64,000 nt of DNA from assembly GCA_942486035.1 (NCBI GenBank), contig CALNXK010000312.1, positions 232,001-296,000 on the forward strand, read 5' to 3'. A program made the position numbers and the translations under genes. This document shows positions 45,000-56,315 of this stretch, one piece after another. The notes beneath the pieces are model-generated. The model was not told the DNA's origin. It searched no databases and saw only the letters and a list, made by a program, of their open reading frames with translations. Within the stretch, counting starts at the first letter, position 1. Every line of letters starts with the position of its first letter. This DNA comes from Porites lobata. Its lineage: Eukaryota > Cnidaria > Anthozoa > Scleractinia > Poritidae.

Positions 45000-47640
45000 T
45001 TCCAGTCTATGACCAAAGTCTGGCTGGGGAGATTGCCAGGGATTAATCTCGTAACTTGGCGGGGTATTTAAATTTCGTGACATTTCTCTAATCTCATTTA
45101 AAGACCGAGTCCATAAAGTTAAAAAGCTTTCATCTGCTTTAGAGCCTCGTTCGATTGCTGAACAAACCTAGTTTTCTTTCTTTTCCACGTTTTCTCCTCC
45201 CTCGGCCGGTTTTTAAAACCTGACCTTTGCCTGTTCGTTACACATAGCTCGAGTTTTATTAAGGCCTTTTTCAGCGATGCAGGTCAACCAGACGTGGAAC
45301 GTTGTCCCTTTTTAAGTGTGTTGAAGCTAACAAATTTGAACCTTAATCTCACAGCGATGATTTGCCCGGAAAGCTGGGGCCAAACCACTGCCATAGAACG
45401 CAAAACTTCCACTTCCGGTCTACTTGTTTAGCTCAAAAAAGCCTTTCCTTAAGCTCCCTGTAAACAACTATTCTGCTAAAGGGAAATGCAAAGCATTCGG
45501 TTTGACGCATCGAGATTTATAAAGCAAAACAGTAAGCAATAAGCTGTTTCTTATTGAAACAATACCACTTTAAGCACAAAAGCACACGTACCAACTCCCC
45601 GGCATGGCCATTACCTTACGCATGCGCACAACCATATCACCCAGGCAGTTTAGCCCTTATTGGTGCTCATCAGCATGGCATATGTATTGTCGTGGCTGCC
45701 ATCTTTGACTTTATCACTGAGGAAGAATGGCGAGAGCGTGGGCGTTTAAGGGTTGGGGGGAGGGGGGCGAAACAACCAAAAGTCGGCAACAAAATTGTAT
45801 AGACGTTGTCCTTAAATGGGTAACTTCTGAGAACAAAACAAAGTATTTCTTACGAGTTGCTCAAACAGCTTCACGACATTGCAAAGAGGGGGTGAAGCGA
45901 GGGCAAGCTTCATTTCCCCTTTGAAGTCAGCAAAGTATCTGAATAAATTTTGTCGCCGATTGAATAATTAACATAACGGCTAGGCAACCCAAAACATTCC
46001 TGCATCCAAAGAAAACAAGACCAATTTCAGAGCTGAAGCACACATTCAGAACAACTCTGCGTTATGGCCAGTACCTTACGCATGCGCACATTTATATCAC
46101 CCGGATAGTGAAAGAAAACGCCTATAGCCTGACTCAGTGATGGAAAGCGCGAGATTCAGAGCGAACCGGCAGAAAAATTGGAATTGATTCTGGCGGTTTC
46201 AATTAACTACCGAACTTAATAGGCTGTAAAAAAAAAACAAACAAACAAATGAAGGAAAGAAGAAGAAAAACAAAAGAGAGATAAAAACAATTCGCTTCTC
46301 AGGCTGAGCAAGTCACGCCGGTCAAGTCAGTTTTTGTGCACATTTTTTTCTCAGCACTTTATTCCGTCTCCCCAGGGAGGGGGAATAAAGTGCTGAGAAT
46401 TTACAAAGAAAGGATATCGATGCACAAACAAGAAGGCAAACGTTAATTACAAAACAAAACCAAGTAATCTGTGTATATTGGTTTTGTGGAAATTCGGTAT
46501 TATTAACTTATTATCTGCTTCTACATGGCCTGAAAGATCTTGAGAAACTGATATTATTTTGAAAAAGAGGCAAACAATAAATGAGGAGCCAGTCGAGGGA
46601 ATCATAAGTCACAGATCATACAACTGCTCCAATAAGCGCTCAAACGTTAACTATTTTCCTGTAACATTCACTTTTATAATTGATTGGAAAATTTCAACAT
46701 TCCATCCATTTCTATTGCTTACGATCAACATTAAACCATTTTTATATTTCTCTTAAAATTTTCACGCTTGCACTCATTACAAGACCTTGATTTTTCCTTA
46801 TTTATTAATTAATTTCATCCGTACGAATTTTGAAATGTATTTTTGACTTGTATCATCTCTATAATAGTCAACAAACGTTACCCTTTCCCTTATTAATAAT
46901 TCTGTCATGGCAGAATCCCCAGCATTGTGGATTTGAACTAAGCAAGACTGATGTTTTTTAAATATTCACTGATCTTACTTACAATTAACCTTTGAGTCAA
47001 AAGTTTTAATAACGACCAGAAAAAATGCCAGCAATTTTAGATAGTCAACGGAGGCTGAAGACGTTTAGTTCAGACCACGATAGTTTGCACTTCTCCCCTT
47101 TTTAATCAGTGATTTTTGAAGAAACGCCCTCGTGAACTGCCAAAAACATTTGAGGGAAATGTTATTCAATGAATTGAAGTCATTTAACTTTATAGTAGTT
47201 TGACAAACATGTTGATGTTATGCACATAGATTTGCAAATTGTCTGATTAATATTAAAAACTGTCTATCTCGATATAGGCTGCTTCACTCCAGATAACATA
47301 CTTCATTTTTGCCTCCTCCATTTCTCTGAACACAATTTTCCCGACGTCAAAGGTCCGTATCTTCAAAAATGTGAACCCTAAAAATGAGCCCATTCACCTT
47401 ATACTCCCTTTGTTTGTCCAACTTCTTGCTCTCGAAGAATTTGAATTAAAACTTTCACCGGCATTTTTAGCGGGCCTTGACTTTTTCTTTGAATCGGTAC
47501 TTTTCGATAAAGTCCTTCCAGTTTTTGCTTATATGAGAAAATCTGGAAAAGACGGACAACCCTCTCCTCCTCACTTAAGCTACAGCTTATAAGTTTTCCC
47601 AGCAGAGCAAAACATCTTAGAAGAAGATAGGGGTCTACAG
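45000..47640. other. Unassigned region between the UPF0415-like start and the polymerase locus
   Basis: No domain-bearing frame was found. It holds a duplicated ACCTTACGCATGCGCACA segment (45605-45630 and 46065-46090) and a strong hairpin at 46348-46399. Confidence 0.45.
46348..46399. repeat. Strong 18-bp-stem hairpin
   Basis: TTCTCAGCACTTTATTCC (46348-46365) pairs perfectly with 46382-46399. CTCCC/GGGAG in the loop can extend the stem. Confidence 0.92.
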
Positions 47641-47784
47641 ACGGACAAAAATGAGGGGACAACTGGGGGGCAACAAAGGGGTAACAAATTGTGGCGAACG
47701 TAAATGGGGCGAATTCCCTAACTCAACAAATTGAGTAAAGTGTTTAGACCGACATAATTAGGGCGAATTGTCTTACTCTAACAA

Positions 47785-47925
47785 GTCGAGGGTAGTGCTT
47801 AGGGTTAAATCAGTCGAGGGCAGTGCTTAGGGTTAAATCAGTCGAGGGCAGTGCTAAGGGTTAAATCAATCGAGGGCAGTGCTTAGGGTTAACTCCATTG
47901 AGGGCGGTGATTAGGGTTCAATAGA
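47785..47925. repeat. Five 28-bp tandem repeats carrying TTAGGGTTAA
   Basis: Units start at 47785, 47813, 47841, 47869 and 47897. The consensus contains GTCGAGGGCAGTGCTTAGGG followed by TTAAATCA, and the last unit is the most divergent. Confidence 0.93.
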
Positions 47926-47980
47926 GTGGTCGCGCAAAAAGTAGAAGGGTGAACTGTAACTTAGGTTTCAATGCAGATGG

Positions 47981-48205
47981 ATTAATCCCTCGAGTCGATT
48001 GTCTAGGTCATGACAGTGAGCACGTTTTCACACATTGATTTGCTGACTCAGCAGAATTTGTTTCTATTTTTAGATGATGACGTCATCTTTTAGATTAATC
48101 CCTCGAATCGAATGTCTTGGTCATGACAGTGAGCACGTTTTCACACATTGATTTGCTGACCCAGCAGAATTTGTTTCTATTTTAGATGATGACGTCATCT
48201 TTTAG
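47981..48205 (+). promoter_or_regulatory. Duplicated 113-bp upstream block with MARE/AP-1 and CRE sites
   Basis: Two copies start at 47981 and 48094. Each carries a Maf/AP-1-type site (perfect palindrome TGCTGACTCAGCA at 48041-48053; TGCTGACCCAGCA at 48154-48166) and a perfect CRE core TGACGTCA (48078-48085 and 48190-48197) within GATGACGTCATC. The block lies 80-300 bp upstream of the polymerase locus start codon. Confidence 0.8.
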
Positions 48206-48217
48206 ATTACAATAGCG

Positions 48218-48226
48218 TATAAAAAG
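48218..48226 (+). promoter_or_regulatory. TATA box
   Basis: TATAAAAAG follows the second enhancer copy by about 12 bp and precedes the CACCATGCC start at 48288 by 62 bp, a normal distance for a core promoter with a short leader. Confidence 0.7.
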
Positions 48227-48287
48227 GGGACAACGCTGGGATAATTCATTTTGATTACGATACGTTGTACTGATCACAGCTATCACC

Positions 48288-48548
48288 ATGCCGATTATTT
48301 ATTCGAGACCGTGTCCAAAGTGTGGCAAGAAGTACAAGAACAGATTTGACTTTTGTCGTCATAAGAAATATTGTGGAACTAATTTGAAAGTTGCATGTTT
48401 ACACTGTGACAAGTTGTTTTCGAGGAAGGACAAAATGACTGCCCACGTTAAAAAATTCCATTCTGAAGCAGCAAAACGGAAAGTTGAAGAAGGTGCCGAG
48501 CTCTTACGTCTAGAGTTATTGAATTCTGAAAAGGTACCTCGATTATAA
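48288..48548 (+). CDS. Zinc-finger N-terminal segment of the polymerase locus
   Basis: The start is CACCATGCC, a good initiation context downstream of the TATA box. The 86 codons hold CPKCGKKY...HKKYC and a classical C2H2 finger, CLHCDKLFSRKDKMTAHVKK then FH. In related polymerases such fingers form the N-terminus of the same protein, so the TAA at 48546-48548 probably separates what was one frame. Alternatively it is a separate small DNA-binding protein. It lies 39 bp upstream of the next frame. Confidence 0.7.
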   Translation: MPIIYSRPCPKCGKKYKNRFDFCRHKKYCGTNLKVACLHCDKLFSRKDKMTAHVKKFHSEAAKRKVEEGAELLRLELLNSEKVPRL

Positions 48549-51500
48549 GGAGTACCTCGAGTAATGAGGAACAGACAGGCGGGGCTGTGACTACCCGTGG
48601 AATGACACGCGAGACTGATGAAGGGGATCACAAACCTGGTGTAAAAGTTACTAAAGGTAAAAAACGTGGGGCTGATCAAGGAGATAACAAATCTGATATA
48701 AAAGTTTCTAAAGAAGAGGTAGCTGATAAATCAGAAGACTCCACTGACACATACGGTGGTGGTCCAGATCCACTCTATGTAGCTGAATTCAAGAAATTGG
48801 GTCCAGGCAAACGTTGGAAGAAAAATACCGCGGTGAACCAGAAGTTCATTCTCACGTTAGATCAAAAACGCGGACTAAAAGAAAATGAAGATTTGAATAT
48901 TGGAGCAACACATGCCATAGCAGTTGGAATTGACAAGCTGGTCGAAGACCTCAAAATCCCAGATAACTATTGGATGACATTGCAAATAGGAAGCCGTGAA
49001 CCCGTAAAAGAGGGTTTAACTGGAGAGAGTTGGGGCGTACGAGTGGGTGATTTCACAGGGAGAGCCGCGTATGCACAAGCTTTGTTGCAGAAACTTTCCA
49101 ATGTTTTAAACAGTGCGCAGTTCATTACTAATGATATAGGGTTTTCAGTCTCAGTCTTATTCACCCGACCTGAGATGAAAGGAGGTAAACCAGCAGGCGG
49201 TGGTCCAGGTCAAATTTGGAGTCACTTAGTGAAAGAATCTAGATGTGTCTGTGAAATCAAAAAAAAAGATTCCCTCTGTTGTGCAAGAGCCATTGTAGTG
49301 ATGCGTGAATATGCCAAACGTCAAGCTGGTGAACACAACACTTTTCAAAATATTCATAAAGACCGTGGAAAAAATTCACAGCAACTCAAAGAAGCTAAGA
49401 GGTTACATGACGAAGCAGGTGTAGCTGAAGGTCTTTGTGGTTTGGAGGAAATAGACAAATTCCAAGACTACCTTGGTCCGCAAGGCTACAGAATAATTGT
49501 GGTAGACGCTTGTAGAGGTGGCGTGATTTTTAAAGGTGACGCATTTAAAGAAGCTAAGAAGATCATTGCTATAGTGAAATCTGTGTATGAAGATGAAAAG
49601 GGAGATTTGAAAGCCCACTATGATGGTCTGTATTCCATCTCAGGCTTCATGAATCGCAGCTACTTTTGTTATCGCTGCTGTAAGGGGTACAATACAGAAA
49701 ATAGCGCCCATCATAATTGTGAGCGAGGAATTGCCCTGGTTGTTTAAGAAGAAAGACGGATGACGACGAAGGCTGTATAGATTTTACCTTTGGGGTAAAA
49801 CCAGATAGAAGTTGTATCATTTGTAGACGTGAGTTTTATGGTGAAGTCTGTATTCAAAATCACCTGATCAAAGAAGCTTATAAAGACCCATCTTTAAAAA
49901 TTATGACACAATTAATTGAGGATGAGTTGGACGAGGATCTTTCGGACAGAGTGAAAATGATAAGTGTTTGTGATCAATATCGTAAATGCAAAGATTGTGG
50001 TGTAACATATAAAGTAAAAGAAGACACATCCCACAAATGTCTTCGTGCTATGTGTAAACATTGCTTAGAGTATGTCAACATTTACGAACATAAATGTTTC
50101 ATCACCTCTGAGGAGGAAAAATGTTCTAAACGCACCTTAAAAGAATTTCAAAAGCAGAAAAGAGAGAAAGAAAAACTGTATACAGAATTGTATGGAGAAG
50201 AGGATGCAAAGGATGAGTTTAAACAGAAAGTAATTGATGATTTGATGAAACAACGTAAAAGAAAGGTTGACGAATTGAATGCTATCAACAATGGTATTCC
50301 TATGGAAGAAATAATGAGAAGAAGAGAACAGCAACGATTAGACGATTTATGTGAAAGAGCGATACAGCAATTGCAAGAAAGGGGTGTAGCCTTGGAGGCT
50401 ATTACACAGGACATGGTAGATCGTGAAGTGAGAAGAAACCAAAAACAAGAAGAAGATTTAACATCACAACAGGAGCCAAGCACAATCATGATCTTTGCTG
50501 ATGTGGAATGTTTACTGGATAGCAGCAACACATTCGTACCTATTTTGATCTGTTATGCAAGACATGACGATGACACTATTTATCATCATTGGGGTACCAA
50601 TTGTATCCAAACTTTCATTGAAACCATGATCTATTGGTCTAATCAAGATAAGAAGGAAGAAGACACCAAAGAGCTACATATTTTCTTTCACAATTTGAAA
50701 GGTTTTGATGGCTGTTTTATGATAGATGCGCTTTACAAGATGAACTTGAAAGTGACTGAGATCATGGCAACGGGCACCAAAGCTTTACATTTCAAGCACA
50801 GAAATCTTGTGTTTAAAGACTCTCTCTCCTTTCTGAATATGCCGCTGACCAATTTCACAAAGACTTTTGGACTAACAGAGTTGAAAAAATGCTGGTTTCC
50901 TCACAAGTTTTCCAAGTTGGAGAATTTAGAGCATGAAGGCATGATTCCAGACCTAAGTTATTACAACACCAAACATATGAAGGTAGACAAGAAAAAAGAA
51001 TGTGAAACTTGGCATGCAAACGAAGTATTGAAAGGAGAGGTTTGGAACTTTCGCAATGAATTACTATCGTATTGCAAAAGCGATGTCCAACTCATGAAAG
51101 AAGGCTGTCTCAAATTTGCAGAGGACACCAAACGTGATGCTGGGTTCAACCCTCTTTTACAGGGTATCACATTTGCCTCCACGTGTCACTACTTTTGGCG
51201 CAATCATCAAATGCAACCCAAAACCATTGCCGTAGAACCTTTACATGGTTGGGGAGGTCTGAAAACGAGTCAGAGTAAAGTCGCATTTCAATGGCTGTCT
51301 TACCAAGACAAACAACTTGGTGGAAATCGTATCAAACACGCACGCAATGGTGGAGAACAATTGATCCAAGTAAAGAGGGGGAAAGTGAAAGTGGATGGTT
51401 ATGATCCCATCACCAAGACCGTCCATGAATTTCACGGCTGTGAATTTCATGGCTGCAAGAGATGTAAGCCAAACGGTCGCCACAAAAACACCTTTCATCA

Positions 51501-52334
51501 CCCAGATCGCACTGTGGAGGAACCGTATCGAGCAACACTTAGAAAAACTGACTTGTTACAAGCAGCAGGTTACACGGTGATAGAAATCTGGGAGTGCGAC
51601 TTTAGAAAAGCAGTCAACAACAATGACCTGAAAGAGCTGCTAAAGACCATGACGTGGGTTTCGCCACTTGATCCACGTGATGCATTTTATGGGGGTAGAA
51701 CAGGGTTGGCAAAATGTTATCACAAAGGTGAAGACAACGAGCAGATTCTATGTGAAGATTTCACGAGTTTGTATCCAACAATCAACAAGTATGGAACGTA
51801 TCCTACTGGCCATCCTACTATTATAGTAAACCCTTAGAGTAACAACTTTCACAATTACTTTGGTCTAGCTAAAGTTGACGTAATTGCCCCAGAAAAACTG
51901 CTACACCCAGTACTTCCAGTGAAGCTGAATGGAAAACTCATGTTTCCCTTGTGTACGAAATGTGTAGAGGATCAATTGGATCGTCACTGGTTTGAGCGGA
52001 CCAATATGTGTGCTCACACAGACAAAGAGCGAACAATGACAGGTACATGGTGTACCCCAGAGTTGTAGAAAGCAGTGGAGAAGGGATATCGTATCCTAAA
52101 AATTCATGAAGTCTGGCATTTTCCTGAAGATCAACAAAAAGTGGGGTTATTTACTCCTTATGTCAACACCTGGTTAAAGTACAAGACAGAGGCGAGCAGT
52201 TGGCCAAGTCATTGTGATACAGAAGGGAAAAAAGACGAGTATGTGAGCAATTTCCAAGTAAGAGTAGGCATCAAGTTTGACAACGTAGCCAAAAACCCAG
52301 GAGGAAAACAGCTGTCGAAACTTATGCTGAACAG

Positions 52335-52411
52335 GTAATTATAGAATAAAAATGAGGACTAAGAATAACAATTAAAAAGACGTTTGATTGTTTCCCTCTT
52401 TGTATTTCCAG
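52335..52411 (+). other. 77-bp spliceosomal-type intron inside polymerase motif B
   Basis: The sequence AACAG|GTAATT ... TTTGTATTTCCAG|C has a good donor, a T-rich tract and an acceptor, and is AT-rich. Removing it joins LMLN and a split Ser codon to VWGKFGEN, recreating the K..LNS.WGKFG form of motif B. Read through, the frame stops three bases past the exon end (TAA). Confidence 0.85.
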
Positions 52412-52611
52412 CGTCTGGGGCAAATTTGGTGAAAACGAACATCGAACTCAAACCATTGCCATCCAAGACATCGACAATTGGTTCCGTGTGTTAAATGATG
52501 ATACACTTGTTGTGAAAGAAACTCGTATTTTCAATGATGAAGTGATGGAAGTAAGCGTGATAAAGAAAGAAGATGCCTGTGAAAGCGGAGGGAAAACAAA
52601 TATTTTCATAG

Positions 52612-53060
52612 CTACAATCCCATCTTTTTCTGTTTTCCTTGACTTTCCCTGTTTTTCCTTGTTTTTGTATGTTTTCCCCTGATTCCCCCTGTTTTCCCAT
52701 GTTTTTCTATGTTTTTCCTTGATTCTCCCTGTTTTTCCGTGTTTTTCTGTTTTCCCTGTTTTTCTGTTTTCTCTCTGTTTTCACATGTTTTTCTGTGTTT
52801 TTCCCCGATTCGTCCTGTTTTCTCGTGTTTTCCTATGTGTTCCCCTGATTTTCCCTGTTTTCTCATGTTTTTCTGTGTTTTTCCTGATTCGCCCTGTTTT
52901 CGTCGTGTTTTTCTGTTTTCCCCTGATTCTCCCTCTTTTCCTATTTTTTCCCCTGATTCTTCTTCTTTTCCCTTCTTTTCTACGTTTTCAGCTGTTTTCC
53001 GGTTTTGCCACCATTCCTCCCCCCCTTTTTCTTTTTGTTTTCGATTGTTTTGTACCTTTT
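52612..53060 (-). repeat. Minisatellite block 1 (pyrimidine-rich on +)
   Basis: It consists of repeats of roughly 10-bp subunits, read on the minus strand as AGGAAAAACA, GGGAGAATCA, TAGAAAAACA, in higher-order units of about 39-40 bp. It is inverted relative to the blocks at 55.5-58.6 kb. All frames through it are artefacts of the repeat. Confidence 0.9.
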
Positions 53061-54930
53061 TCGTCCTGTTTTTGTCTTGACACGTGTGTTGAAAGGTGAA
53101 TTGAAATTAGCGAGACCGCTTTATCCGCTGGCTGGTGTGATTAGCACCTATATTCACCAAACTTTCCGATTTCATTGGTCGACAATTAAATGATGTTATG
53201 AACATGAACATGCGAGTTTGCAATATTAACTTAGGTACAGTACAATCGGGAATTTAGTTTACATGTGATTTATTTTAATTAAAAACAATTCCTTGCGCAA
53301 AAGCACAGTAGAAAAAGCCCTGCATACTTAGAAGAGTAATTTTTGTCTGATCGTTAAACTAGTGACCATTGTACACTGTTATAACTTGCATGTATTGAAA
53401 GTATACAGTCCTCTTGAGCCTTTTTTGAACCTGCGTGGGGGCTACACTTATTTACGCTCTGTCAACAGCAATGAAATTACAACAACAAAATAGAAACCTC
53501 ATAGGGTCACAAGACCACATCGCTTTCTTCCACGCGAGCTAATTGGAGAAAGTTTTTGGGCATTTTAGTTTTTCAAGGGGCTCCCAGCTTTTGATTTGAA
53601 CCGATTGCGTTTGGAGAGTTTCATTCCAGGGACAATGACCCGGAAGGGGTCTGATACATAATAGATAACAACATGAGAATTTGGAAAACCTCATTCCTAC
53701 ATCAATTAACAAAATAACAAAACTTTCTTTCAAACAAAACCGCAAGTTAAAATATACATTCCTTAAAACAGTGTATTATATCTAGCCGAATTTTTGAAAA
53801 CATACCTCAAAATGGGCAAGAATATTCGCACAGAAAGCTGGCGATAGCCAGGTTTCTGGTTGCTGCGGTGAGAAAAAACATAGGGGGCTTGCTGTCCTGG
53901 TTGGTCTCATTGTCAAGCTCAGTCCCTGAGCTAACTGGCCATGGGTTGGAAAGGGGCCTCCATGTCAATCCCTAGCGGGGGGGGGGAGGGTGCTGCAAAA
54001 GCGTTCTCCCTTCCGTTAGTCCTGTTCTGGGAGAGTCAGTGCACTGGTCATGTCTGCCTTTAGTTTGTCATGTCAAATTCTTATAACGTTTGAGGCCCAT
54101 TGGCCAATGAAAGCATTTCCCTCAAGCACGTGCTAGGCTGGGGGGGGTGGAGGAAGTCAGGGGGGTGATTTAACCTTGAATTCTCTGCTTAGAACTTGCT
54201 TAACTCTCAAGCATCCCCCGTCATTTAGGGCCTTTAAGCAGCTAGAGTGTATGGACAAGTCCAGAGTATCTTTTTGATGGACTTGAATGTTTCTTTTGCT
54301 AATCAGGAACCAAGAAGAGAGACACCTTAAGAGAACCATGGGTAAGCGCTGAGTTTCTTGGCAATATTTACTCTAGTTGAGTCAGTTGAAGCTGTGTGGG
54401 CTCCTGGAGTCCGATGGTCCGGTTTTCATAAATCCGGCTAGATATACATACTGAGAAATACTCACCAAAAAGCTATGTCGTAAATTTTCGTACGCAAATT
54501 AGTTCTAGCCAATCAGAGTAGCGAACGATGGTTTTCACACGTGAAAAAAAAAATGATACGTCCAATCAGAATCGCGAACGACGTTTTTTCACGTGTGAGA
54601 AAAATGATACGTCCAATGAGAAGCCACAGAGGTGTGTGAGTTTCGCGCAAAAAATTCCCGCCTTTCATTGCAGCTTGTAGCACTGCTTCGCAAACATTCA
54701 ACGAGAGAAGTTTTACTCAAAGAGTTTTCTCGCTAAAAAAGTGAAAAACATTTCGGAAATGGAGTGGAATAGTTTCGTTTGTTTCACTGTCGATAAAGAA
54801 AACGGTAGAGAGCCGGCGAAACAACAGCGGAAAGGGAAAAACCGAACGAGACGTAAGCTTTTGTTGTGCTTTTTGTCGGAGCTACTTTGCTTTTCATTTA
54901 AGGTTAAGCTTATATTGAAACCGGCCATTT
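53061..54930. other. Unassigned region with a possible promoter-like segment
   Basis: No gene was recognised. At 54500-54650 there are two CCAAT-containing copies of an ATGATACGTCCAAT segment with CACGTG-type motifs (TTTCACACGTGAAA, TTTTTTCACGTGTGA), followed by a short frame from ATGGAGTGGAATAG (54759) that reaches a GTAAGC donor-like site. This could be the 5' end of an unknown or transposon-borne gene. Confidence 0.35.
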
Positions 54931-55512
54931 TACTTAAGTGTCATTGTCTGAGAAAGTGTTCCAGGGGCCAAAAGTTGTGGTCAACCGATTTGGCTGAAAC
55001 TTGGCACAGAAGTTGGGTGTGATGAGATATTTCAAAAGCCACTTCGGCTCACTTCTCTCACTTTTAGTTTTGGAGTTACAGGGAGGGTCTCATTTTTTGC
55101 CCTTTGAGCACCAAAAATCCAGAGAGGAGCCTGGGGCTAGACTTTGGTCAAAATTGATGTTAAAATTACAACCCAAAATAGCCAAAATTTCACTATATTC
55201 CCCTGCCTTCTCGCATAACTTCGATACCTATTCCACTGTTTACTTTAGTCACCCAATTACCAAAATCAGAAAAATTTGGCTTATTATGGTTTATTGAATG
55301 TTTGGAACAAAAACTCCATGCCCCTCTAAGGCGATGCAAAATGGAATTTTGAGCATAATTCAGGCCATAAACAAACCAAATATTGTTGACGAGAAGCCCT
55401 AATTGTGTATTTGGTAAGTGAAAATGAATTGTCAAAGCCAAATCAGTTTCGTGGTTTGGAAATACACCGATTCTTACCTTTAAATTGATCTAAAACGAGC
55501 CTCTGATTAGCA
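54931..55512 (-). repeat. Interspersed repeat B, copy 2
   Basis: This is the reverse-complement relative of 19247-19974, collinear except for about 140 bp missing here. Confidence 0.85.
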
Positions 55513-55519
55513 CAAACAT

Positions 55520-55938
55520 ACTAAAACATGGGGAAAACATACAAAACATAGGAAAACACGGGGAAGCAGGGAAAAACGTAGAAAACATGCACCGAAAAAC
55601 AGGGAGAATCATAGTAAAACATAGAAAAACACGGGAAAATAGGGAGAATCAAGAAAAACATAGAAAAACATGGGATAACAGGGGAAAACGTAGAAAAACA
55701 CGGGAAAACAGGGAGAATAAGGGAAAAACATAGAAAAACAGGGAGAATCAAGCAAAAACATAGCAAAACATGGGAAGACAGGGCAAAACGTATAAACACA
55801 CGGGAAAACAGGGAGAATCAAGGAAAAACAGAAAAACCTGGGAAATCGGGAAAAACATAGAAAAACTTGGGGAAACGGAGGAAAACGTAGGAAAACACGG
55901 AAAAACAGGGAGAATCAGGATAAAACATAGAATAACAT
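55520..55938 (+). repeat. Minisatellite block 2
   Basis: It has the same roughly 10-bp A-tract subunits (AGGAAAAACA, TAGAAAAACA, GGGAAAACAG) as 52612-53060, in the opposite orientation. Confidence 0.9.
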
Positions 55939-55939
55939 T

Positions 55940-56312
55940 GGTAATATCATAGGTGACGAATTACTCCTTAATTTTGGCGCGAAATTTCAGCGTTAATTTG
56001 TAATTTCACATGTGAAATTACTAAATTGCCACGGCAACCTGCCGTGCGTCTCCGTTTCAAGATTGCGACGAAGTTTTAAAATGTCATGAATGAAGATGTC
56101 AGGGCATAAAAAGACGCTTTAGAAAATCTGAACACACGAAAGAGCACATCGGGAAGGATTCTTAGAGGTATGTTGTCGAAAAATTCTGAAAACTTAAGCC
56201 AAATCTTAGCTCTGAACGTTTGAGAGTGGAGTTCACGATCGGTCGATACGATCCAGGATAAACAAGTCAAAAATCCTCGACTGCTAACGTAATTCGTCAC
56301 CCATGATATTAA
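55940..56312. mobile_element. ~370-bp MITE inserted between minisatellite blocks
   Basis: ATATCATAGGTGACGAATTA on the left is mirrored by TAATTCGTCACCCATGATAT on the right (56289-56308). The interior is AT-rich and non-coding, with the palindrome AATTTCACATGTGAAATT near the left end. Confidence 0.7.
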
Positions 56313-56315
56313 TAG

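Larger units (their letters stand above)
48288..52610 (+). pseudogene. Protein-primed family B DNA polymerase (DNA_pol_B_2, Polinton-like), broken and truncated
   Basis: Blocks in order: C2H2 fingers (48288-48548, stop); a family-specific N-terminal region (48587-49747) ending in a Cys/His cluster (SYFCYRCCKGY); after a frameshift near 49725, more CxxC pairs; then the polymerase frame (to 51837). That frame shows Exo I FADVEC, Exo II HNLKGFDG, Exo III YCKSDV, a nuclease-like insert with HEFHGC...HGCKRC and GYTVIEIWECDF, and motif A DFTSLYP. In-frame TAGs lie at 51835-51837 and 52066-52068. A 77-bp intron (52335-52411, GT...TTCCAG) splits motif B, LNS/VWGKFG. Motif C (DTDS) is absent because the frame meets a minisatellite at about 52612. 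No capsid, ATPase, protease or integrase gene lies nearby. It is an old copy of a selfish or virus-derived element. Confidence 0.87.
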
